Shown one piece after another: positions 17,916-25,324 of a stretch of DNA of 64,000 nucleotides (position 1 is its first letter; every line of letters starts with the position of its first letter). Position numbers and translations under genes: made by a program. The notes below the pieces were generated by a model that was not told where the DNA came from, ran no database searches, and saw nothing but the letters and a program-made list of their open reading frames with translations. This DNA is from Paracnuella aquatica (GTDB lineage: Bacteria; Bacteroidota; Bacteroidia; Chitinophagales; Chitinophagaceae), in the NCBI RefSeq assembly GCF_003332885.2, contig NZ_QOWJ01000008.1, forward strand, positions 62,001 through 126,000, read 5' to 3'.

Positions 17916-17989
17916 TGGGTGCCATGAACGGATTCGAACCGTTGTATAAGGCTTTGCGGGCCTTAACCTCGCCACTCGGCCACACGGCA
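17916..17989 (-). tRNA. tRNA-Cys-like gene (GCA anticodon), atypical
   Basis: The minus strand folds as a cloverleaf. The acceptor stem TGCCGTG/CATGGCA has all 7 pairs (one G-U), U8 is present, the D-arm is GCCGAGTGG, the anticodon stem is AAGGC/GCCTT with loop CCGCAAA (anticodon GCA), and the T-arm is AACGG/CCGTT with loop TTCGAAT. A CCA tail is encoded at 17916-17918. Two features are odd: position 33 is C where U is nearly invariant, and the discriminator base is C rather than the U expected for tRNA-Cys, with a G at position -1 that could pair with it. It may be a divergent or specialised tRNA-Cys. Confidence 0.65.
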
Positions 17990-18015
17990 CAAAAACTTAA
18001 TGGAGCGCAGCCGCG

Positions 18016-18330
18016 TCAGGGCAATAAAATGGTCACCTGCACCGGCGCAGATTCAACCCGAACCTGCTTGTCTTTTTTGTCATTGCCCCTCACGGTGATG
18101 GTTAGTGGCAATTCCTGCCAGCTCGTGAACTGAAAAGCACCTTTGTCATTGGTAAATGCTTCCTCCTCTCCTTTACTTGCATACACATGCAACTGCGGCA
18201 GCGGCTTACGCGTATGCGCATCGAGCACAATCCCAGTCACCTCGATGGGTGGGTTGTGTTCAATATTTTTATAAGACAAAAGCATGATCAACATAATTGA
18301 AATCAGCGGAACCGAAATTTTTGTACGCAT
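18016..18330 (-). CDS. Small secreted protein with carboxypeptidase-regulatory-like domain
   Basis: A 104-residue protein starting at the ATG at 18330 (MRTKISVPLISIMLIMLL). Longer frames run back into a tRNA gene and are not credible. A signal peptide or N-terminal anchor is followed by one small beta-sandwich of the carboxypeptidase D regulatory-like type: EVTGIVLDAHTRKPLPQLHVYASKGEEEAFTND, then GAFQFTSWQELPLTITV. Such domains are common at the N-terminus of Bacteroidota TonB receptors; here one stands alone. It lies between the two Cys-anticodon tRNA genes on the same strand and could share their transcript. The function is unknown. Confidence 0.68.
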   Translation of the reverse strand: MRTKISVPLISIMLIMLLSYKNIEHNPPIEVTGIVLDAHTRKPLPQLHVYASKGEEEAFTNDKGAFQFTSWQELPLTITVRGNDKKDKQVRVESAPVQVTILLP

Positions 18331-18357
18331 GACTAAATTTTTAACCGGTTTGTAATG

Positions 18358-18428
18358 ACGCCATGGGTGGAATCGAACCACCGTCGCGGGTTTTGCAGAC
18401 CCCAGCCTATCCACTCGGCCACATGGCT
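18358..18428 (-). tRNA. tRNA-Cys (GCA)
   Basis: The minus strand folds as a cloverleaf with acceptor AGCCATG/CATGGCG (six of seven pairs; A1-G72 is a mismatch), D-stem GCC/GGC, loop CTGCAAA with anticodon GCA and the usual U33, and T-arm GGTGG/CCACC with loop TTCGATT. The discriminator base is U, as expected for tRNA-Cys. The outer anticodon-stem pair is a G-G mismatch. No CCA is encoded. It lies about 340 nt downstream of the promoter/operator at 18755-18802 and 187 nt after the second Cys-ending leader ORF. Confidence 0.75.
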
Positions 18429-18614
18429 ATAGAAACTTTGAAATTTTGCTTATCGAGAGCTTTATGCGCTTGAAACAAATGCTACAACTGCAACGATCCC
18501 TTGCCTCAAACCAACCGCAACTGTATCATGTAGTTCGCTTGAATATCGACACAACTTATAAGACCATCTAGGCATGCATTTCACTGATGGATTCCGTTGC
18601 AGGATCAAAACAAA

Positions 18615-18662
18615 TCAACAACAGTAGTACATCACGTCCGTTTGTTTGTAGCACATCGCCAT
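18615..18662 (-). CDS. Second Cys-ending leader peptide MAMCYKQTDVMYYCC
   Basis: A 15-codon ORF (ATG at 18662) ending in TAC TAC TGT TGT TGA, with two cysteines directly before the stop and a third at position 4. It follows the third operator/promoter by about 100 nt. It shares with the leader ORF at 12656 the start context TGCCC...ATGGCGAT, and the 12-mer TGTTAATCGCCA lies 68-75 nt upstream of both starts. The next feature downstream is a tRNA-Cys gene, not a protein operon. It may be a second member of a Cys-leader family, or the remnant of a leader whose operon was lost. Both the coding status and the role are inferred. Confidence 0.5.
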   Translation of the reverse strand: MAMCYKQTDVMYYCC

Positions 18663-18754
18663 TGAAGCCAGGGCAAAAGATTTGACTAAGTTCATTTCGA
18701 AAACTTTGAGGGTTGTGACATTTCTACCGTTGGCGATTAACAGAGAAACAAATA

Positions 18755-18773
18755 GTCTACCAAATTGGTAGAC
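18755..18773. promoter_or_regulatory. Palindromic operator, copy 3 (tRNA-Cys unit)
   Basis: GTCTACCAAATTGGTAGAC is a perfect palindrome, with 9-bp arms around a central A. Its right end overlaps the last base of a minus-strand -7 box, as at the other two copies. It is the best copy in the window and can serve as the consensus. Confidence 0.7.
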
Positions 18774-18802
18774 AAATATAAGCCGAATATAATTCTAGCC
18801 AA
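18773..18802 (-). promoter_or_regulatory. Promoter reading toward leader ORF 2 and tRNA-Cys
   Basis: On the minus strand TATATTTG (18773-18780) is an exact -7 match. TTG (18800-18802) lies 19 nt upstream. The stretch 18430-18754 downstream holds leader ORF 2 and an 8-bp long-range inverted repeat (CTGCAACG at 18488-18495, CGTTGCAG at 18595-18602). From 18803 to 19225 on the other side I see nothing clear beyond AT-rich upstream sequence. Confidence 0.58.
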
Positions 18803-19225
18803 CAGATTCACTAATTTTTTTTGGAAAATAATTGATGTAGGCTTCCGCACTTTTTAAACAAAGCACATCAATAGGTCATTATACGGCAAACATTCTGTAT
18901 TGCGGCCCTCTTTAATAGATTGGAAACTGCTAATGCCGTGCTTCTACACTATTAGGTGTATTGGTGCAAAAACGCAACTAAAATGATGCAAGCATTTTTG
19001 AGCTGAAGCTTTTAGCAGACACAATACTGTCTAGTGTTCTCAAAAAATATAGACTCTGCTAAAGAATCGGCAAAAAGGTTAAACAAATTCACCGCTATTG
19101 GCACTGACACATGCACGCCGGTTTGCCATCCTTATTGGTATGATATTTCGACGATTCCCGCACAGCAACGCTGCAGCCATGCAAATAGTAGCAGCATAAA
19201 CATGCACATAAATCAGAAAACAATT

Positions 19226-20224
19226 ATGGATGAGCAATACAAAATTACTCGGCGTAAAGTGCTGGGTGGAATCGGCGCCAGCCTGGCAATGATCGCGGTT
19301 CCGAAAGCATTTGGACAGTCGAACAATGCACAGCCTACAGCGGCCGGACTAGAAGACCCTACAACCAAATATCCAAAGCCACCGTTCAAAAGCCAGTCGC
19401 AGCCATGGCCCGGGCTGGCCAGTAAAATGGAACCCCGCCCCGACCATGGCGAACAAAGCTATAAAGGCTCTGGACGCCTGCAGGGCCGCAAAGCGCTGAT
19501 CACCGGTGGCGACTCGGGCATGGGCCGCGCCGCAGCCATTGCCTTTGCGCGGGAAGGCGCCGATGTGGCCATTAATTACCTGCCCGCCGAAGAGCCCGAT
19601 GCCCGTGAGGTAATTGCCCTCATCAAAGCCGAAGGCAGAAAAGGCATTGCTATTCCGGGCGACATTACCGATGAAGCATTTTGCAAGCGGCTGGTGGAAG
19701 AAGCGGTACGTGGATTAGGCGGCCTAGATATACTGGTAAACAATGCGGCATTGCAACAAACAAAGCCTTCTATTGCTGACATAAGTTCTGAGCAATTTGA
19801 CCGCACGATGAAAACAAATGTGTATGCGCCGTTTTGGATCACCAAGGCAGCACTGACGCATTTAAAACCCGGCTCTGCTATCATTGTTACTACATCCGAA
19901 CAGGCTACTGACCCGTCGGCAGAACTGTTTGATTATGCGCAAACCAAAGCGGCCAATACCAGCTTTGTCCGTTCAATGGCCAAGCAACTGGCACCAAAAG
20001 GCGTACGGGTAAATGGTGTTGCACCCGGGCCCATTTGGACGCCGCTGCAAGTGAGCGGTGGTGCCACCCAAGAGAAGCTGCAAAAGTTTGGCGGCGATAC
20101 ACCAATGGGCAGGCCCGGTCAGCCGGTGGAACTTGCTTCTATCTATGTGCAGCTGGCGGCAAGTGATGCAAGCTATGCCACAGGGCAGGTGTATGGAGCT
20201 ATGGGCGGTGGTGGATTGCCTTAG
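19226..20224 (+). CDS. YghA/YhdF-type short-chain dehydrogenase with Tat signal
   Basis: A 332-residue NAD(P)-dependent short-chain dehydrogenase. The cofactor motif is ITGGDSGMGRAAA, the structural motif is NNAA, and the active site is YAQTKAA (Tyr-x3-Lys) with an upstream TTSEQ serine. The stretch SKMEPRPDHGEQSYKGSGRL before the fold is typical of the YghA/YhdF group of aldehyde reductases. I chose the ATG at 19226 because it puts ITRRKVLGG, a twin-arginine signal, at the N-terminus. The longer upstream frame lacks any domain. Export of an SDR is unusual, but exported members exist in this group. A strong terminator follows. Confidence 0.85.
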   Translation: MDEQYKITRRKVLGGIGASLAMIAVPKAFGQSNNAQPTAAGLEDPTTKYPKPPFKSQSQPWPGLASKMEPRPDHGEQSYKGSGRLQGRKALITGGDSGMGRAAAIAFAREGADVAINYLPAEEPDAREVIALIKAEGRKGIAIPGDITDEAFCKRLVEEAVRGLGGLDILVNNAALQQTKPSIADISSEQFDRTMKTNVYAPFWITKAALTHLKPGSAIIVTTSEQATDPSAELFDYAQTKAANTSFVRSMAKQLAPKGVRVNGVAPGPIWTPLQVSGGATQEKLQKFGGDTPMGRPGQPVELASIYVQLAASDASYATGQVYGAMGGGGLP

Positions 20225-20283
20225 TATCCGATTGTAAATACCGAGAAAAGAAAAAGCATTTCGCATTTTATATTATGATTGAT

Positions 20284-20324
20284 AAACAAACGGCCTATTC
20301 ATCAAATGAATAGGCCGTTTGTTT
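20284..20324. terminator. Bidirectional terminator between SDR and TlpA-like genes
   Basis: A perfect 19-bp stem with a 3-nt loop: AAACAAACGGCCTATTCAT at 20284-20302 and its complement at 20306-20324. It lies between convergent genes, with A-rich and T-rich ends on both sides. Confidence 0.85.
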
Positions 20325-20382
20325 AAAAGAGAATGGGTAATGTTTTCATGCACCTTTCTAGCAAATTCATTGCGATGAAATA

Positions 20383-21486
20383 TTACAGCAATGCAGCCAG
20401 CTTCTCCTGCAACAATGGCCCACGCAGATCCAGTGCAACGATCTTCCCTTCAGGGTTAACCAGGAAGTTAGCAGGGATGGCTTTGATGCCATACATTTCC
20501 GCCACCACATTTTTCCAGCCTTTTAAATCAGACACCTGCGCCCAAGGCATGCCGTCTTTTTGAATGGCTTTGATCCACGCATCACGAACATGATCCAGCG
20601 ATACACCTAGGATCACAAAGCCTTTGTCTTTGTATTGCTGGTAAGCATTGAGCAAATTGGGGTTTTCGGCGCGGCAGGGTGTGCACCAACTGGCCCAAAA
20701 CTCCACCAGCACCCACTTGCCTTTATATGTATCGAGGCTCACATCTTTGCCGTCCACATCCTGCTGCACAAAAGTTATTGCTGGTTCGCCGATCTGTACG
20801 CGGCCCAAAAGATTCAGCCGTTCGGCAAGGGCCACACCTTGCGATGAAGATTGAATTTTTTCATGCAGCGCATCAAACAACACCACTGCTTCTTTCACAT
20901 TTTTTACATTGCTGAACGCGTATAGTTCGTGTGCACTTATGTAGCTAGCCGGATGTTCTTTGATGTATGTTTTGCGCAGCTCAAATTCATGCTGGTACAA
21001 CCGGTTCATTTCTGTTTCCAGCTTTGCAGCAGCCAGCGTATCGCCTTGTTGCCGTGCAGCATTTGATTTGGCAAAAAGATCATTCACCCTTCCGCGGTTG
21101 TCCATGATCATTTTATTAAATGCAACAAATTCTTTTGTTGCAGCCGGGCCTGTAATTGTTAACTTATCCGGCTCATTCGCGCGGCCTTTTACTTCAATTT
21201 TTCCATTGTCTACATACAGGTCAAAACGCACCTTAAAATCGGAAGTAAACACCATTGCAGGTACCGGTTCTTCTACCGAACCTTTAAACGAAAAACTTCC
21301 GTCCACCACTTTGGCAGTATCAATGCGGCTGTTGTGAAAGCCGCCATAGGTCAGCATGATCTGCGGCGCATCGAGGCCATCAATTTTCGCGGTCAATGTA
21401 AAGCCCACAGCTTTCTTGCCGGCTGTTTGTGCGCTTGCAGCAAAAGTGAGCAGCAGCGCTAATATATAGAGTGAGATATGTTTCAT
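20383..21486 (-). CDS. TlpA/ResA-type thiol-disulfide oxidoreductase with DUF4369-like N-terminus
   Basis: A 367-residue secreted protein. The signal peptide (LALLLTFAASAQ) is followed by a roughly 110-residue beta-rich region typical of the DUF4369 domain, a helical linker, and a C-terminal thioredoxin fold (about residue 230 on) with the active site FWASWCTPCRAENPN and the cis-Pro loop AIPANFLVNPEG. Such proteins reduce or isomerise periplasmic disulfides, often in cytochrome maturation or envelope stress. It is the last gene of the minus-strand susCD signalling locus, 106 bp after the PKD-like lipoprotein gene. Proteins of this type often end such loci in Bacteroidota. Confidence 0.88.
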   Translation of the reverse strand: MKHISLYILALLLTFAASAQTAGKKAVGFTLTAKIDGLDAPQIMLTYGGFHNSRIDTAKVVDGSFSFKGSVEEPVPAMVFTSDFKVRFDLYVDNGKIEVKGRANEPDKLTITGPAATKEFVAFNKMIMDNRGRVNDLFAKSNAARQQGDTLAAAKLETEMNRLYQHEFELRKTYIKEHPASYISAHELYAFSNVKNVKEAVVLFDALHEKIQSSSQGVALAERLNLLGRVQIGEPAITFVQQDVDGKDVSLDTYKGKWVLVEFWASWCTPCRAENPNLLNAYQQYKDKGFVILGVSLDHVRDAWIKAIQKDGMPWAQVSDLKGWKNVVAEMYGIKAIPANFLVNPEGKIVALDLRGPLLQEKLAALL

Positions 21487-21592
21487 GTCTGATTTTTAAA
21501 TGGTTTTTTAAATGTTTCGACTGCGTCAGATCGGATCGCTTGGCAAGCAAAAACGAAGCATTGCAAAATGAAAAATTGTGATGCGGTCAAAA

Positions 21593-23029
21593 CTATCGTA
21601 CCGCCAGGTCAACCGGCCTGCCAGGTATGCCTTCAATCTTTCTCGTAACCGAACCGTTTTGCCCGGTGCCGACGTTTAATAAATAAACAGCACCTTCTAC
21701 ACCAACAGCAAGTGTATTATCGTTGTCCATTAATTTAATCATTGAAACTGCCTTGCCTCCTAAGTCAGCACCAAGTGCAACCAGTTCGCCATTGAGCGGA
21801 TTGTAGCGGTGAATAGTGTTGCCATTAGCCAGGTAAAAAACACCGGTGTTGGTTGCGACCAGCTTTGTGCCCTCCTGCATCAGATTTTGCTGCGCAAACA
21901 AGCGTCTATGTATGGGTGTAAACTGGAATGGCCCATTGAAGTTTACGGTAAACTTATGCTCATACACTGCACCATCCGGCGCCTTCATAAATGCATACAC
22001 ATCATTGCCGTTGATCTGCACCAGGTGCAGCAATTCCATACCGGTGTTTTTGGGGTCAAACGCATTGCCCATCACATCGTAATCAACACCGAAATACATG
22101 GGCGATCCAAAAAGATTGAAGCGCAGGAACCCTTTTTTGATTTTATCAAAACCAATGTAATACCCCGAGAACGTGGCCATGCTAAAATTGAAAATAAACT
22201 TGTCCGACAGTTCATAATCTCCTGGTGTGCTCAGTCCAAATTTTCCATACAGTGGGTTCTGATCCCAGGTAGATGTTGTGCCCGCATACAGTTTACCATT
22301 GGCCACGCCGGTGATTACACCAAAAAAGTTGGATTGCATGCCTCCGATTTTTACACTAGCCGGCGGTTCAAAAAAGTTTTCCTTAATGTATTGCTTCCGC
22401 TGCATCGTATTGGCATCCAACTGCACGCCGGGGTTGTCGCCGGTTGAAGAAAACACCCAGTAGCTATTGATGACAGAAGGGTTATAAGCCTGTGCAACCG
22501 GCACCAGCTGCAGCGGGCCTTTTGGCAACGATTCGCCATGCATGGCTTCGTACAGTCTTGCCTGCACTGTGCCATCGGGGCGGATGAATGTGAGCTGCCC
22601 TGTTTCGCCTTCTTCGCTCAGCACCACCATGCCTTTCGAGAAAGCGGTTTTTCCATCAATAGCAAAATCGTGAAAATATTTCATGCCGGTGATGGTATCG
22701 GTGATGGATAACCGAGCAAAATAACGTTTGGGCCCAAGGCCAAAAATCGTTCTTAGTTGCGGCCCGCTGTACGAGTCGTGGCTAAGCTTTTCCGGGATGG
22801 CGATCTTCCAATCATAACGCAGGTGCGCTGACCCTTTTGAAGTAGTTACACCCGGATCAACAATGAGGCTGTCGCCCACAAATACCGAATACACTGTATC
22901 GAGTGTGGTTACCTTCGGCGCTTCGGGCATGTTGTATTCGTAGTTGCCTTTGTCTTTGTAACACGAAACCAATAGCCCGGAAACAAGAAGGGTAAAGCAA
23001 AATATTTTGATGAATGTTTGCTTGTTCAT
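21593..23029 (-). CDS. PKD-like family surface lipoprotein
   Basis: A 478-residue lipoprotein with signal and lipobox LLVSGLLVSCYKDKGNY. The N-terminal part resembles the PKD-like family that sits downstream of susCD/DUF4843 genes, with YNMPEAPKVTTLDTVYSVFVGDSL. The remainder looks beta-propeller-like, with repeated short beta strands such as NTGVFYLANGNTIHRYN and LAVGVEGAVYLLNVG. It probably sits at the cell surface next to the SusCD complex and helps bind the substrate. It follows the DUF4843 gene directly (1 bp apart), so the two are surely cotranscribed. No enzymatic motif is seen. Confidence 0.75.
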   Translation of the reverse strand: MNKQTFIKIFCFTLLVSGLLVSCYKDKGNYEYNMPEAPKVTTLDTVYSVFVGDSLIVDPGVTTSKGSAHLRYDWKIAIPEKLSHDSYSGPQLRTIFGLGPKRYFARLSITDTITGMKYFHDFAIDGKTAFSKGMVVLSEEGETGQLTFIRPDGTVQARLYEAMHGESLPKGPLQLVPVAQAYNPSVINSYWVFSSTGDNPGVQLDANTMQRKQYIKENFFEPPASVKIGGMQSNFFGVITGVANGKLYAGTTSTWDQNPLYGKFGLSTPGDYELSDKFIFNFSMATFSGYYIGFDKIKKGFLRFNLFGSPMYFGVDYDVMGNAFDPKNTGMELLHLVQINGNDVYAFMKAPDGAVYEHKFTVNFNGPFQFTPIHRRLFAQQNLMQEGTKLVATNTGVFYLANGNTIHRYNPLNGELVALGADLGGKAVSMIKLMDNDNTLAVGVEGAVYLLNVGTGQNGSVTRKIEGIPGRPVDLAVR

Positions 23030-23842
23030 TTAAATTACCTCCGTTCCGTTTTCGTCAATGAAATAATATTTGCCACTCTGCGCATTCAGCCGCAGCACAA
23101 ACTTTTTCGCAGCGTTGCTGCTGTTGTACAACTCGTAAGTGGTGTTGTTTTTTTGTTCCAGCACATATCCTTTGCTGCTGTTTTCCCCAACCCATTTAAA
23201 CGGGTCGGCAAGGAAGCTGTTGAGGCGGCCAACATGATACAAGTTCTTGGGTGCATCCAAGCCTGATAGCGTCATATGAATGGTGCCGGAGCTGATGAGG
23301 AACAATTCGTGTTTTACCTGCGAGTAATAAGCACCAAGCCACATCTCCCACCAGTCGGGCTTTTCCAGCTTGCTCGAGAACACGATTTTTGCGGAGGACA
23401 AACCAGTCAAAGCCAGACCGAAGTCACCCGTTTCCACCAGGCTGAGGCGCAGCGTTACCGACTCGTTGCTCAATTTTGCATCCTTGTTGTACAGGACAAT
23501 GGGCAGTGCAAATGTGCCGGAGTCGGCAGGCATGGTGTAGCTTTCTTTCAGCGCTTCGTAATGCACGCCGGGCACGGCCGTGGTACCCAGCGTAATGGGT
23601 TGTACTTTAAATGTGCGGGTACTATTTACCCTTTTACCGGAAATGCGCACCGGCAACAAAATGGTGTCGGTGGCTTTGCCGGGCTCGTATGCAAAAGTGT
23701 ACACAATGCTGTCGCGGTCTTTGGTTGCGGCGTCGAAATCAAAATAAATATTATCGGGGCTGTCATATTTCAGCTCCGCTGCTTTTTTGCAGGAAGCAAT
23801 GGACACAGCCATCAAAAACAGTGGTAAAAAAATCTTACTCAT
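23030..23842 (-). CDS. DUF4843 domain-containing lipoprotein
   Basis: A 270-residue lipoprotein starting at the ATG at 23842 (MSKIFLPLFLMAVSIASCKKAAE). Further upstream starts would overlap susD. The block YDSPDNIYFDF followed by a DSIVYTFAYEP motif is characteristic of DUF4843, a family of accessory surface proteins found after susD in Sphingobacteria-type loci. The body is predicted to be beta-rich, with no catalytic motif. It lies between susD and the PKD-like gene, the standard order susC-susD-DUF4843-PKD. The ligand is unknown. Confidence 0.78.
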   Translation of the reverse strand: MSKIFLPLFLMAVSIASCKKAAELKYDSPDNIYFDFDAATKDRDSIVYTFAYEPGKATDTILLPVRISGKRVNSTRTFKVQPITLGTTAVPGVHYEALKESYTMPADSGTFALPIVLYNKDAKLSNESVTLRLSLVETGDFGLALTGLSSAKIVFSSKLEKPDWWEMWLGAYYSQVKHELFLISSGTIHMTLSGLDAPKNLYHVGRLNSFLADPFKWVGENSSKGYVLEQKNNTTYELYNSSNAAKKFVLRLNAQSGKYYFIDENGTEVI

Positions 23843-23852
23843 TGCAGGTTGT

Positions 23853-25319
23853 TTAACGGTTGCCAAATTCAATTTCATCGTTAGGCAGCGGAAACACGAA
23901 AATGGAATTGCTTGCCGGGTACGTTACCCCCGATTGACCGCTGATGCTCCTATTCAATCGCTTGTACATGTAAAAGATCTGCCCCTCGCCATAAAATTCT
24001 TTGCGGGCTTCCTTCAGCAATTCCAATTGAAATGCATCTTTCGATGCAACGTTGGTGAGTTGTGTACCAATGCCGCGATTGAACCGCACATCGTTGTAAT
24101 ACTTCAGTGCCAGTTGCGGGTTAGTATCAAAAGCGGCTTCCGCTGCGATGTAATACATTTCGCTCAGGCGCAGTGCAGGCGCCGCCAGCGGATGACGGTT
24201 CGCGTCGTTGTCACGCAGGTATTTTTGTACTTCATAACGTCCGCCTGTAACGTCGAGGGCTAACCGAACCCATTCTTTAAAACGCAGGTCCTCGGCGCCT
24301 ACGCCGGCCACTTCAAAAAGTGCACGGCCTGCATTTTCTTCGATGTATAAACTTGCGGTAGCCGATCCAAAGCGGTTGAGCAGCGGTTGCCGCATTTCCG
24401 GGATGTACCAGGCAAACAACAACTCTTTGTACAGGATGCGGTCTTTTTTGGTAGCATCAGGTGTGATAAAATCAACGGCAGATGTCCAGGGAAATTTTTG
24501 CGCCGCGATCACTTCCTGCGCCTGCTGCAATGCTTCGTTGTTTTTTGCACCGTACAAATAAGCCCTTGCCAGCGTGCCGCAAACCGCGTAATAATTCATG
24601 CGGTGACGGCGGTTTTGCACAAACAGGTCCTGCGCTTTTTCTTCGCCGGCATTGGCGTCGGCCGGGTAAGCAACTAAGTAATCCGCAGTGCGAATCGGGT
24701 CGGTATTGCGCAGCAACTCTTTTGCAGCCAGCAGGTCGTCCACTACTTTACCCAAAACTTCGGTTACGGTATACTGTGGGGTTACTTTGTTGGTAAATAG
24801 CGTAACATAAGGAATGCCCTTTTCATTGGCGCCGTTGGCAAATGACGGGGCAAACATCCGCAACAGATCTAAATGCATATAAGCCCGCAAGGCTAGTGCT
24901 TCGCCTTTGATCAGCGCATATTGTGTGCTGGTGAGCAAGGCCTTTCGCTCCTCGATGTTTTCCAGGATCAAATTGCAACTGCTGATGGCATGATACAGCC
25001 CTTTCCACGCCGCATCTTTTCTGCTAATGAACCATGCATCTTTATAGTTAAATAAAGAAGTTTGGCGGTAGCCCAGGTTATCGGTAAAAGAAATGGAATA
25101 ATTCTGCGCCAGCACATCCAGAAAACCAAAGGTCAGTTCATTGCCGTAGATATCGCCTTGCGTGGCGCGGCTGTACACACCATTCAAAGCTTCTTCAAAG
25201 CCTTCGGCGGTGCGAAAGAGTTCATCTTTCGAAATATCAGATTCGGGATTTACATCCAGAAATTTTTTGCAGGATGCCAGCGATGCCAGCATGCACACTG
25301 CAAGTAGTATTTTTTTCAT
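23853..25319 (-). CDS. SusD/RagB-type lipoprotein of the FecR-linked locus
   Basis: A 488-residue SusD homologue with a lipoprotein signal MLASLASCKKFLDVNPESD. Typical SusD features are FEEALNGVYSRATQ, a TPR-like helical core and the C-terminal LRLSEMYYIAAEAAF. The ATG at 25319 is preferred; a TTG three codons upstream overlaps the susC stop. It is translated directly after susC (6 bp gap) and its product should form the lid of that transporter. The locus with DUF4843 and PKD-like proteins and an STN-containing SusC is a common Bacteroidota uptake module of unknown substrate. Confidence 0.9.
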   Translation of the reverse strand: MKKILLAVCMLASLASCKKFLDVNPESDISKDELFRTAEGFEEALNGVYSRATQGDIYGNELTFGFLDVLAQNYSISFTDNLGYRQTSLFNYKDAWFISRKDAAWKGLYHAISSCNLILENIEERKALLTSTQYALIKGEALALRAYMHLDLLRMFAPSFANGANEKGIPYVTLFTNKVTPQYTVTEVLGKVVDDLLAAKELLRNTDPIRTADYLVAYPADANAGEEKAQDLFVQNRRHRMNYYAVCGTLARAYLYGAKNNEALQQAQEVIAAQKFPWTSAVDFITPDATKKDRILYKELLFAWYIPEMRQPLLNRFGSATASLYIEENAGRALFEVAGVGAEDLRFKEWVRLALDVTGGRYEVQKYLRDNDANRHPLAAPALRLSEMYYIAAEAAFDTNPQLALKYYNDVRFNRGIGTQLTNVASKDAFQLELLKEARKEFYGEGQIFYMYKRLNRSISGQSGVTYPASNSIFVFPLPNDEIEFGNR

Positions 25320-25324
25320 TGCTG

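Noticed and set aside
17916-17990. Reading the atypical tRNA as tRNA-His, because G at -1 can pair with C73, or as a selenocysteine tRNA with an 8-bp acceptor.
   Set aside because: The anticodon is clearly GCA, not GTG or TCA, and the variable arm is short.
18685-18711. A shorter minus-strand ORF, MSQPSKFSK, in the tRNA-Cys leader.
   Set aside because: It has no Cys codons and no counterpart in the sulfur-operon leader; the ORF at 18615-18662 fits the shared start context better.
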